From positions 1 through 48,496 of the forward strand of contig JAKAQV010000001.1 in assembly GCA_021819565.1 (NCBI GenBank): DNA of 48,496 bases, in the 5' to 3' direction. Below the pieces are notes generated by a model that had not been told where the DNA came from, ran no database searches, and saw only the letters and a program-made list of their open reading frames with translations. The stretch comes from a bacterium (GTDB taxonomy: Bacteria > Elusimicrobiota > Elusimicrobia > UBA1565 > UBA9628). This document shows positions 11,046 to 17,847 of this stretch, in pieces (position 1 is the stretch's first letter; the number at the start of each line of letters is the position of its first letter). A program made the translations under genes and the position numbers.

Positions 11046-11363
11046 TTGAGCCTCCTGAAATCAGCCCATAATCTTTGAGCCCTGCCAATATCCTTTCTCT
11101 GCGTTTTCTTCTCTCCACCGCAAAGAAGCAAGACAATTGTTACCGTAATAGACGCGATAACCGGGACCCTCATGGATGCGAATTTCCCAAACACCGCCGC
11201 CAACAGAACGATGGTCCCCAAAATTTCCTTCCTCAATGCGGTCAATGCGTTTGAGGATTGCCGCTCGTGCAGAGATATCCCTAAGTCCGCCTAGCCACTC
11301 TCCAAAAATGTCTTTACCATCAATGGTCACATAGTGAAAGACCTTACGTTGCTGTGGTTGCAT
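11042..11363 (-). pseudogene. HigB/RelE-type (Gp49-like) toxin gene with a frameshift
   Basis: The first frame, from the ATG at 11363, gives a normal toxin N-terminus ('KVFHYVTIDGKDIFGEWLGG', 'GGVWEIRIHEGPGYRVYYG'), then nonsense to a stop at 11061. The expected C-terminus, 'TIVLLLCGGEKKTQRKDIGR' through 'AQRLWADFRRLK', lies in the next frame and stops at 11042, exactly overlapping the antitoxin start. The shift occurs around 11135-11145. A small deletion of about two residues' worth of bases plus the frame change would explain it. It is either an inactivated toxin or a sequencing error; a programmed shift is less likely, as I see no slippery run there. Confidence 0.8.
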
Positions 11364-11378
11364 AGAGGACTTACCTTA

Positions 11379-11407
11379 AGTGTAGTCTATAAAAGACACA
11401 TTGTCAA
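11379..11407 (-). promoter_or_regulatory. Sigma-70-type promoter of the toxin-antitoxin pair
   Basis: On the minus strand, a perfect -35 TTGACA (11407-11402) and a -10 TACACT (11384-11379) are separated by exactly 17 bases. Transcription would start about 9 bases before the toxin ATG at 11363. This is the most complete -35/-10 promoter in the window and differs from the extended -10 style used by the core genes. Confidence 0.65.
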
Positions 11408-11713
11408 TAGCGGCTGAAATCAAAACCAACAGTTCCCCGGTTTTAGGATGTTTGCTTTAACTGGCATTATCGCAAACATAAATAATTCGCTCATACTGGC
11501 TGTAGCAACTTGTTCAGCCCTGCCATTTTAGGCGCATTTCCTCCAGTCAGCCAAGTTCGATATTCGTTGACGATGATGACATTCCCCCAAAAAACTAGGC
11601 CAGAAGGAATCTGCGAATTTCAGGAACACCATGATTAATTCCGGCCAATTTTTGGATTCAGCATCCCGTTTCTCCTGGCCACCAACGAATCTTTTCTATA
11701 CTTAATCTATTCA
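11408..11713. other. Gene-free stretch with a possible minus-strand gene relic
   Basis: No intact gene is found between the toxin promoter and the methyltransferase. On the minus strand, 11619 down to a TGA at 11491 is an open stretch of 42 codons containing 'GLVFWGNVIIVNEYRTWLTG' and ending LLQPV. This reads like the true C-terminus of a protein and not like random translation, but it has no start and is broken upstream by a stop. I do not recognise the family. The rest shows nothing I can assign. Confidence 0.35.
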
Positions 11714-12730
11714 ATGGATGCCGCGCTTTCCGACCGTCTTGCTACCGCTCTTCAATATCGCTCGGCGCTATTGACTCAGCTGCACGCCGAAGAGACGGAC
11801 GCTTACCGGTTGTTTCATGGCAGCGTGGAGGGGCATCCGGGGCTGACGGTCGATCGTTATGGCGACTTGTTGATCGTGCAGAGTTTTCACACTCCGCTGC
11901 CAGCGCCGCAGCTTGCGGAGCTGGAGGTCTTCTACGCCCACGCCTTTCCGGGTCTGACCTTGATCTACAACGACCGCAGCCAGTCGAATTCGCGCATTGG
12001 CAACAAGCTCTCGCCCGAGATGCTGGCCGCTGCAAAAGAACCGCGCCAAGCGCGCGAGTTGGGGGTGAATTATCTCATTCAGGCGCGACACGCCGGCCAA
12101 GATCCGTGGCTCTTCCTCGATCTGCGCGCCGCGCGTCGTCGCGTGATGCAAGAGATCCGCGGCAAGTCGCTACTGAACGTCTTCTCCTACACCTGCGGCG
12201 TGGGCGTTGCCGCCGCCAAAGCCGGCGCGAGCAGCGTTGTAAATGTGGATTTCGCGCGGTCAAGCCTCTCGGTCGGAAAAGAAAACGCCCGGATCAACGA
12301 CCTGCCCATCCAGATGCGCTTCGTGCAAAGCGACGCTTTCCCGGCACTGCGGCAATTTTCCGGTTTAGGACAACCCACCTTCGTGCGCGGCAAACGCTTG
12401 CCGCATTTCGAAAGACTTAAAAAACAGAAATTCGACATGGTATTTCTCGACCCGCCCCCCTACGCCAAGAGCCCTTTTGGTGTGGTAGACTTGATCCATG
12501 ATTATGCCGCGTTGTTTAAACCCGCTCTTTTGTGCGTCGCCGAGAAGGGCAGCATGATCTGCTGCAACAACGTCGCGCAGGTCTCTCGCGAAGTCTGGAT
12601 CGACCAACTAGAACGCAGCGCCCGCAAAGTCTTCCGTCCGATTCGCGAAGTAGAGTGGATCACGCCGGAAAACGATTTTCCAAGCCACGATGGACGGCCG
12701 CCACTAAAGACGGCGCTCCTGCGGCTCTAA
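11714..12730 (+). CDS. Class I SAM-dependent methyltransferase, RlmI-like without PUA domain
   Basis: This 338-residue protein resembles the catalytic part of the RlmI/YccW-type rRNA cytosine methyltransferases. An N-terminal region 'GHPGLTVDRYGDLLIVQSF' is followed by the SAM-binding 'LLNVFSYTCGVGVAAAKAGA' (about 153-173) and the catalytic-type motif 'MVFLDPPPYAKSPFG' (about 244-258). No PUA RNA-binding domain precedes it. The substrate is unknown; rRNA is the likeliest by family. Codon use differs from its neighbours (more GCG, CGC and CTG, fewer AAA and TTT), and it lies beside a toxin-antitoxin pair after a tRNA, so recent transfer is likely. The start is the first ATG; another at 11718 is out of frame. 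Confidence 0.8.
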   Translation: MDAALSDRLATALQYRSALLTQLHAEETDAYRLFHGSVEGHPGLTVDRYGDLLIVQSFHTPLPAPQLAELEVFYAHAFPGLTLIYNDRSQSNSRIGNKLSPEMLAAAKEPRQARELGVNYLIQARHAGQDPWLFLDLRAARRRVMQEIRGKSLLNVFSYTCGVGVAAAKAGASSVVNVDFARSSLSVGKENARINDLPIQMRFVQSDAFPALRQFSGLGQPTFVRGKRLPHFERLKKQKFDMVFLDPPPYAKSPFGVVDLIHDYAALFKPALLCVAEKGSMICCNNVAQVSREVWIDQLERSARKVFRPIREVEWITPENDFPSHDGRPPLKTALLRL

Positions 12731-12752
12731 GCGCGATAGGATTTGTCCGCAT

Positions 12753-12761
12753 TGTTATAAT
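12753..12761 (+). promoter_or_regulatory. Extended -10 promoter element between methyltransferase and helicase
   Basis: TGTTATAAT is a perfect TATAAT with the extended TG. It ends seven bases before an ATG at 12769 that opens a frame of only 23 codons (to 12840). It fits the leaderless pattern seen elsewhere in the window, but the reading frame after it may be a remnant. It could alternatively drive RNA antisense to the helicase gene end. Confidence 0.4.
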
Positions 12762-12870
12762 AGACGCGATGGCCGCTCAATGGCGTGTGCCAAAACTGCC
12801 TGCAGTCTATCGAAATTCGTCCGCGCTAGAACTCATCTAAGTCGAGATGGATGTTCCGTGATTTCTGTTT

Positions 12871-14256
12871 TTATCGTCCGGGTTTTTTGTGGTGGTATGA
12901 GTGTTTTGGGGTCTTATTGGGAACATGCGGCGGATGAAGTGGTTTTTCTTTTTCGCGCTCGTCAAAAACCTCGGGAGCAATCATCGTCAGAAAGCGGCCG
13001 ATGACCTCGCCCAAGCTCATCTTGCCGGCCGCGCGCTCCCAGTCCGGACCTAAAAGATCGACAGCGCGCTGAAAATTCTTCTGCCCCTCAAAGCGAGAGA
13101 GGATCTTTGATATTTTTTTGCCGGCGACTTCGCGGCGGCCGGGAATTTTTCCCTCTCGAAGGCGCGTTTTAGTCATGTGCTCAAGGCGATTGACCAAAGC
13201 GCGAGTGGCTGGCGCGACAAGGCTGATGGCGATGCCGGCTTTTCCGCTGCGGGCCGTGCGACCAATGCGGTGGACATAGAGCTCAAGTTCTCTTGGAATT
13301 GAGTAGTTGATCACGTGAGTCAGTTCTTTGACGTCTAAGCCTCTCGAAGCCACATCGGTGCAGACCAAGAGGCTTGTCTTTTTATCGCGAAAAGCGCGCA
13401 TCGTGCGCTCTCGATCGTCTTGGGATTTATCGCCATGCAAACAGTCAACCTTGTAGCCTTTGTCCAACAGATATTGGGTCAAATCCATCACGAGAGATTT
13501 TGTCTGGCAAAAAACCAAACCGTAAAAATTATCGGCCAGCTCGATGAGTTTGCAGAGAATTTCTGGTTTGTCTGACTCGCGGACGATGTAATAAATTTGT
13601 TCCACCGTGCTTGAGAGCATCTCGGTTCGATTGACCTGGGCCATCACGGGCTTTCTGAGATAGGTGTCGGCAACGCGGCGCACTTGGCCGCTCATTGTCG
13701 CCGAAAAAAGCCAGATATGGCTGGACTCTCGCGGGGTCGAGCGCAGTATTTTTTCCAAATCTTCTTTAAACCCCATGGAGATCATCTCGTCGGCTTCGTC
13801 TAAGACGACGACTTTCGCGTCTTTGAGATTGAGAGATTTTCTGTCAATGTGATCAATAATGCGACCGGGCGTGCCCACAATAATTTGCGCGCCGCGTTTA
13901 AGACCTTCAAATTGATCGGCGTATCCCGTGCCGCCGTAAATCGGTAGCGCTTTGATCCCTTTATATTTTCCAAGCAGATTGATTTGTCCGGAGACTTGAA
14001 GCGCCAGCTCCCGCGTCGGGCAAAGGATGACGCCTTGAACGCGCTTTGCGTGAGCGTCGATTTTTTCTAAAAGCGGAATGCCAAACGCCGCGGTCTTTCC
14101 CGTGCCCGTGGCGGCAAGGCCGATAAAATCCACGGACGGAACGGCCAGAAGCGCCGGCAGAGCCTGCTGCTGAATGGGGGTGGGCGTCGTAAATCCCAGT
14201 TCGTGGATGGCGCGCGAAAGGGGCTCGCTCAGTTTAAGGTCGTCGAATGTGTTCAA
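12871..14256 (-). CDS. DEAD-box ATP-dependent RNA helicase
   Basis: This 461-residue helicase begins at a TTG. Motifs in order are the Q-motif 'LGFTTPTPIQQQALP', motif I 'AATGTGKTAAFGIP', Ia 'PTRELALQ', Ib 'GTPGR', II 'VLDEADEM', III 'SAT', IV-V 'CTDVASRGLD', and VI 'HRIGRTARSGK'. It would unwind RNA in ribosome assembly or mRNA decay, as for CshA/DeaD/RhlE. The C-terminal tail after about residue 370 is basic and short and ends in a histidine/lysine stretch, so I do not choose a specific symbol. The TTG is six bases after a TGGTATAAT promoter element, with no room for a Shine-Dalgarno. Confidence 0.93.
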   Translation of the reverse strand: MNTFDDLKLSEPLSRAIHELGFTTPTPIQQQALPALLAVPSVDFIGLAATGTGKTAAFGIPLLEKIDAHAKRVQGVILCPTRELALQVSGQINLLGKYKGIKALPIYGGTGYADQFEGLKRGAQIIVGTPGRIIDHIDRKSLNLKDAKVVVLDEADEMISMGFKEDLEKILRSTPRESSHIWLFSATMSGQVRRVADTYLRKPVMAQVNRTEMLSSTVEQIYYIVRESDKPEILCKLIELADNFYGLVFCQTKSLVMDLTQYLLDKGYKVDCLHGDKSQDDRERTMRAFRDKKTSLLVCTDVASRGLDVKELTHVINYSIPRELELYVHRIGRTARSGKAGIAISLVAPATRALVNRLEHMTKTRLREGKIPGRREVAGKKISKILSRFEGQKNFQRAVDLLGPDWERAAGKMSLGEVIGRFLTMIAPEVFDEREKEKPLHPPHVPNKTPKHSYHHKKPGR

Positions 14257-14262
14257 GGCTAA

Positions 14263-14271
14263 ATTATACCA
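14263..14271 (-). promoter_or_regulatory. Extended -10 promoter (TGGTATAAT) of the DEAD-box helicase
   Basis: On the minus strand, TGG plus a perfect TATAAT hexamer (14268-14263) ends six bases before the TTG start at 14256. This predicts a leaderless mRNA that begins with UUG. It lies in the gap between uup (which ends at 14285) and the helicase, giving the helicase its own promoter. Confidence 0.6.
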
Positions 14272-14284
14272 CTTGCGCGAATTC

Positions 14285-16066
14285 TCAAGGGCGGAATTCG
14301 AGCTCTTCCCAGCGCCTGAACGCGGCGTCGACCGCTAGCTTCGCGGCGTCGAAGATTTCTTGGCGCTTAGAGAGCTCTTCGGCGTCGGTGGCGACGCTTG
14401 GGTCTTCCAGAGCCCTTTGAGCTTTGGCCGCTTGAGCTTCCGCCGCGTGGATTGCGGCTTCGATCTCTCTTAACTCTTTTGTTTTTTTCGCCGAGAGATC
14501 GGGTTTTTTATTTTCTTCTCGAAGAATCAACTCTCCTTTTTCTTCTGCCCTCCAGTCTTCCCACTGCGAAAGATCGGCGAAAAACCGGGAGTTTCCTTTC
14601 CCATCAAGCGCTAAAATTTCGCGGCTGACCCGATCAAGAAGATAGCGGTCGTGCGTCACGAGAACAAGCGCCCCCGGAAAATCAATCATGCTGGACTCAA
14701 GAACCTCCAGAGACTGTAGATCTAAATCATTGGTGGGCTCATCGAGAAGCAGCACGTCCGCGGTTTTGAGCATGAGACGCGCGATAAGAACGCGCGACTG
14801 CTCGCCGCCGGAAAGCCGGGAGAGCGAAAACTCAAGCTGCTCTTGTCGAAAAAGAAAACGGGAGGCCCAACCGTAAACGTGAATGCGGTTTCCTTTATAA
14901 AGAACATGTTCCCCATTTGGACAAAGGGCTTTTTTTAAACTCAAATTCAAATCCAGCTGCTCGCGGTGCTGATCAAAGGTCACAACCCTCAATTGATCGG
15001 CCCTCTTAAGAGTTCCTTCATCGGGAGTCATCTCTCCTGACAAAAGCTTAAGCAAAGTGCTTTTACCGCTGCCGTTTTCTCCCAGAAGCCCCAGCTTGTC
15101 TCCCGGCCCAAGAGTCAAATCCAGAGGCCCAAAGAGCTTTTTGCCACCCATGCTTTTCCCAATTTTTGAGGCCGTGATGAGCCGTTGGGTTTGCCTCTCG
15201 CTGCCGGAAAAATCAATATTGGCGGCCCGGCCCTGGGCATTGCGATATTTGAGTTCTGAAAGATCTCCCATGAGTTCTCCGGCGCGGTCGATGCGGGCCT
15301 GCTGCTTGGTCGTACGCGCCTTGGGGCCTCGGCGCAGCCACTCGATTTCGCCGCGCACGATATTGCGCACGGAATCCTCGCGCGCGGCCTGCGCGGCCAA
15401 GAGCGCCTCACGGTTTTCCAAAAATCGGCTGTAATTGCCTTGGCTGCTGAAATGCCCCTCGGCATAGCGCTTGTTGAGCTCGATAACGCGGTTTGTCACG
15501 CGCTCAAGAAAGCGGCGGTCATGGGTGACAACGAGAAACGAAAACCTGAGATCAGAGAGTATTTTTTCAAGCCAAAGAACGCCTTCAAGATCAAGATGAT
15601 TGGTGGGCTCGTCAATTAACAACAAATCCGGCTCGCGAAGGACTTTCGTGATAATCGCCAAGCGTTTGCGCCAGCCCCCAGAGAGTTTTGAGACCGACTC
15701 TTCAGGATTTCTAAAGCCCGCTTTCTCAAGCCCATCTTCTACGCGCATATCCACTTCATAATCTTCAAGACCTAAGTCTTGAAGAGCTAAAGCCAGGCTT
15801 TCACGCACGGAAATGTCTTTAGGCGCGTTTTCCAGACGATCATCCTGGGCCAAATAGTCGACCTTTAAGCCGCGGCGAACGGACAAGACGCCGCTATCGG
15901 AGCGCTCGATGCCGGCTAAAATTTTAAGGAGAGTAGATTTCCCCGCGCCGTTTGGGCCGATGAGCCCCGTCCGCTCGCCCTTGAAAAGCCCGAAGGTTAA
16001 ATTCTCGAAAAGAGGCCGCGCCCCGAAGCTTTTGGAAAGATTTTGGCAACTAAGAAATATATCCAC
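14285..16066 (-). CDS. uup: ABC-F family ATPase Uup
   Basis: This 593-residue cytoplasmic protein has two ABC ATPase domains in tandem and no membrane segments, so it is a ribosome-acting ABC-F factor and not a transporter. Walker A motifs are 'GLIGPNGAGKSTLLKIL' and 'GLLGENGSGKSTLLKLL'. The signatures are 'LSGGWRKRL' and 'LSGGEQSRV', and the Walker B motifs are 'LLLIDEPTNHLDLEG' and 'VLLLDEPTNDLDLQ'. The linker 'IEWLRRGPKARTTKQQARID' and the C-terminal coiled coil (about 525-590, E/A/K-rich) are marks of Uup. GTG at 16066 is chosen because it starts just before the first domain strand and follows an extended -10 by seven bases. An upstream TTG at 16129 would add 21 residues without family support. 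Confidence 0.9.
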   Translation of the reverse strand: MDIFLSCQNLSKSFGARPLFENLTFGLFKGERTGLIGPNGAGKSTLLKILAGIERSDSGVLSVRRGLKVDYLAQDDRLENAPKDISVRESLALALQDLGLEDYEVDMRVEDGLEKAGFRNPEESVSKLSGGWRKRLAIITKVLREPDLLLIDEPTNHLDLEGVLWLEKILSDLRFSFLVVTHDRRFLERVTNRVIELNKRYAEGHFSSQGNYSRFLENREALLAAQAAREDSVRNIVRGEIEWLRRGPKARTTKQQARIDRAGELMGDLSELKYRNAQGRAANIDFSGSERQTQRLITASKIGKSMGGKKLFGPLDLTLGPGDKLGLLGENGSGKSTLLKLLSGEMTPDEGTLKRADQLRVVTFDQHREQLDLNLSLKKALCPNGEHVLYKGNRIHVYGWASRFLFRQEQLEFSLSRLSGGEQSRVLIARLMLKTADVLLLDEPTNDLDLQSLEVLESSMIDFPGALVLVTHDRYLLDRVSREILALDGKGNSRFFADLSQWEDWRAEEKGELILREENKKPDLSAKKTKELREIEAAIHAAEAQAAKAQRALEDPSVATDAEELSKRQEIFDAAKLAVDAAFRRWEELEFRP

Positions 16067-16073
16067 GCCAGCA

Positions 16074-16082
16074 ATTATCGCA
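16074..16082 (-). promoter_or_regulatory. Extended -10 promoter (TGCGATAAT) of uup
   Basis: On the minus strand, TG, one base and GATAAT (16079-16074) end seven bases before the GTG start at 16066. The intervening bases (tgctggc) hold no Shine-Dalgarno. The spacing predicts a leaderless GUG-initiated message. Confidence 0.5.
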
Positions 16083-16170
16083 TTTCTCGTTAGCAATAGG
16101 GACTGAGCGAGCTCTGACGAGCATGCCAATTGAGCGAATCAATCGGCCCGGAAAATCTTAGGAAAAACTT

Positions 16171-16335
16171 TTACGCTTTTTTGTTTTCCTCGACAAACTT
16201 GCGGATATCCTCGATGTGCTCAAGGACAAGGGCCGCTTTACTGAGGCCAAACTGAAACGGGTATTTGTCCTCGGCATTCCGCTTGAGGATAATCATTTTG
16301 TTGCCCTTGAACTCTCCGTATTCAACCATTCCCAT
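16171..16335 (-). CDS. Small conserved-looking protein, 54 residues
   Basis: A strong Shine-Dalgarno (aggagg, six bases before the ATG) starts a 54-codon frame. It contains 'VEYGEFKGNKMIILKRNAED', 'KYPFQFGLSKAALVLEHI' and 'EDIRKFVEENKKA'. The pattern (short beta hairpin with G-x-K, then 'PF.FGLSKA' and a helix) looks like a compact folded protein and not random sequence. I recall similar small uncharacterised proteins in bacteria but no function. It follows DUF2905 on the same strand after 15 bases and is probably the last gene of the purine operon transcript. Confidence 0.72.
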   Translation of the reverse strand: MGMVEYGEFKGNKMIILKRNAEDKYPFQFGLSKAALVLEHIEDIRKFVEENKKA

Positions 16336-16350
16336 AATCGCCTCCTGAAA

Positions 16351-16569
16351 TTAACGTCTTTTTAAAAAAGAGAAAAGCAAACTCAACAACGCGCTAATAA
16401 TGAGCGAACTCGTCAACGGGAAAAAGAAGCTAAAATTTCCCCGCCGAATCTGAATATCTCCCGGCAAACGTCCCAGATAAGGGATTTTTCCCGCCAAAAG
16501 GAAAACCAGCCCCAACGCGATCAGAGCGCCTCCGGCGAAAATAAGCGAACGCCCTAGGGTATGGGTCAT
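16351..16569 (-). CDS. DUF2905 family small membrane protein
   Basis: This 72-residue protein has two membrane helices (about 8-28 and 48-68) separated by the family signature 'GKIPYLGRLPGDIQIRRGNF'. DUF2905 proteins are widespread and of unknown function. In other bacteria they are often near ruvB or queA; here the gene follows purD by 12 bases, so the neighbourhood gives no clear hint. The end of the helix is followed directly by the stop. Confidence 0.9.
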   Translation of the reverse strand: MTHTLGRSLIFAGGALIALGLVFLLAGKIPYLGRLPGDIQIRRGNFSFFFPLTSSLIISALLSLLFSFLKRR

Positions 16570-16581
16570 CGAATTATTTTT

Positions 16582-17847
16582 TTAAGAACCTCCGCCTTCT
16601 TTCCGCGCGATATCGCGCCTTAACCCCATTCCCGGAAAAAAAATCCTCGACGCCGTCCGATAGGCTTTCCGGCGAGCCTCTGAAATCTTAGAGGCCGTTC
16701 CGACCAAGCTTAAAACCCGTCCGCCAGAAGTCCGCCACTTTCCATCTTGAAAGGCGGTTCCGGAGTGAAAAATTTGGATCTGCCGGTATTTTCGTTCTAA
16801 CCCCCGAATGAGCCTTCCTATTTTAATTTTTTCCGGGTATCCTTCCGAAACCAAGTTAATACACACCGAAAAATCTTTCCGAACTTTAAGGCGCATTCCT
16901 CTTAATCTCTTATGAGAGGCCGCCTCCAAAAACAAGAGAATGTCCGATTCAATGAGCGGCAAAACGGCCTGCGTTTCCGGATCTCCAAAGCGGCAATTAA
17001 ATTCTAAAACCTTGGGCCCTCTATCCGTCAAGATAAGGCCGCAATATAAAATTCCCCGGTAATCCATTTTTTCTCTCTGAATTCCGCGCAGAACTTTTTT
17101 AAAAATAACATCAACTTCTCGTTTTGTCTTGTCGGAAACGAGAGCGGGCGCAAACGCCCCCATGCCGCCGGTATTTGGGCCGCGGTCTCCGTCTTGAAGA
17201 CGCTTGTGATCGCGGCTAAAGGGAAGAAAGACCAAGGACTCGCCATCGATAAAGGCCATCGCGCTCAATTCCGGACCCCGCAAGAACTCTTCTATGACGA
17301 CACAACTGCCCGCATCCTTAAATATCTTGTCTTCCATCAATTTCTTGGCGCTTAAGAGAGCCGCCTTTTTATTTTCACAGACAAAAACGCCTTTGCCGCC
17401 GGCAAGCCCGCTGGCTTTAACCACCAAGGGCCTCTCGGGAGTTTGAGAGAGATAGCAGGAAAGTTCGTCAAAACTTTCAAAAACCTTGAAATCGGCGGTT
17501 GGAATTTTATATTTCGCCATAAACGCCTTTGCAAAGGCCTTGGAAGATTCCAGCCTCGCCGCTTTTTGGGTGGGGCCAAAACAGGCGATTTTTCTTTTCT
17601 TAAGCTCATCGGCGACCCCGGCCGCCAAGGGAGCTTCGGGACCGACGACAACCAAGGAAATTTTATTTTTCTCGGAAAAATGGGCGATCTCAGACGGATT
17701 TAAAAGGTTAAGACTCACGCACGTAGCCACGCGAGAAATTGCGTCAGATCCCGGCGCGCAAAAAAGCGTTTCCAATTGAGAACTTCGGGATATTTTTTCG
17801 CAAAGAGCGTGTTCCCTGCCTCCGGAACCCAAGACCATTACCTTCAA
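16582..17847 (-). CDS. purD: Phosphoribosylamine-glycine ligase
   Basis: This 421-residue ATP-grasp enzyme performs step 2 of purine synthesis (phosphoribosylamine + glycine to GAR). Visible motifs are the N-terminal 'VMVLGSGGREHALCEKIS', the ATP-grasp 'VVKASGLAGGKGVFVCENK', the PurD-typical 'RDHKRLQDGDRGPNTGGMGA', and 'VLEFNCRFGDPETQAVLP'. The first codon is a TTG whose last bases form the purF TGA stop (TTGA); an in-frame ATG three codons later is an alternative start. Confidence 0.96.
   Translation of the reverse strand: MKVMVLGSGGREHALCEKISRSSQLETLFCAPGSDAISRVATCVSLNLLNPSEIAHFSEKNKISLVVVGPEAPLAAGVADELKKRKIACFGPTQKAARLESSKAFAKAFMAKYKIPTADFKVFESFDELSCYLSQTPERPLVVKASGLAGGKGVFVCENKKAALLSAKKLMEDKIFKDAGSCVVIEEFLRGPELSAMAFIDGESLVFLPFSRDHKRLQDGDRGPNTGGMGAFAPALVSDKTKREVDVIFKKVLRGIQREKMDYRGILYCGLILTDRGPKVLEFNCRFGDPETQAVLPLIESDILLFLEAASHKRLRGMRLKVRKDFSVCINLVSEGYPEKIKIGRLIRGLERKYRQIQIFHSGTAFQDGKWRTSGGRVLSLVGTASKISEARRKAYRTASRIFFPGMGLRRDIARKEGGGS

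Noticed and set aside
11042-11245. Separate 67-codon gene between toxin and antitoxin
   Set aside because: Its first half is meaningless, and only the part from 'TIVLLLCGG' on is real. It is the shifted end of the toxin and not a gene of its own.
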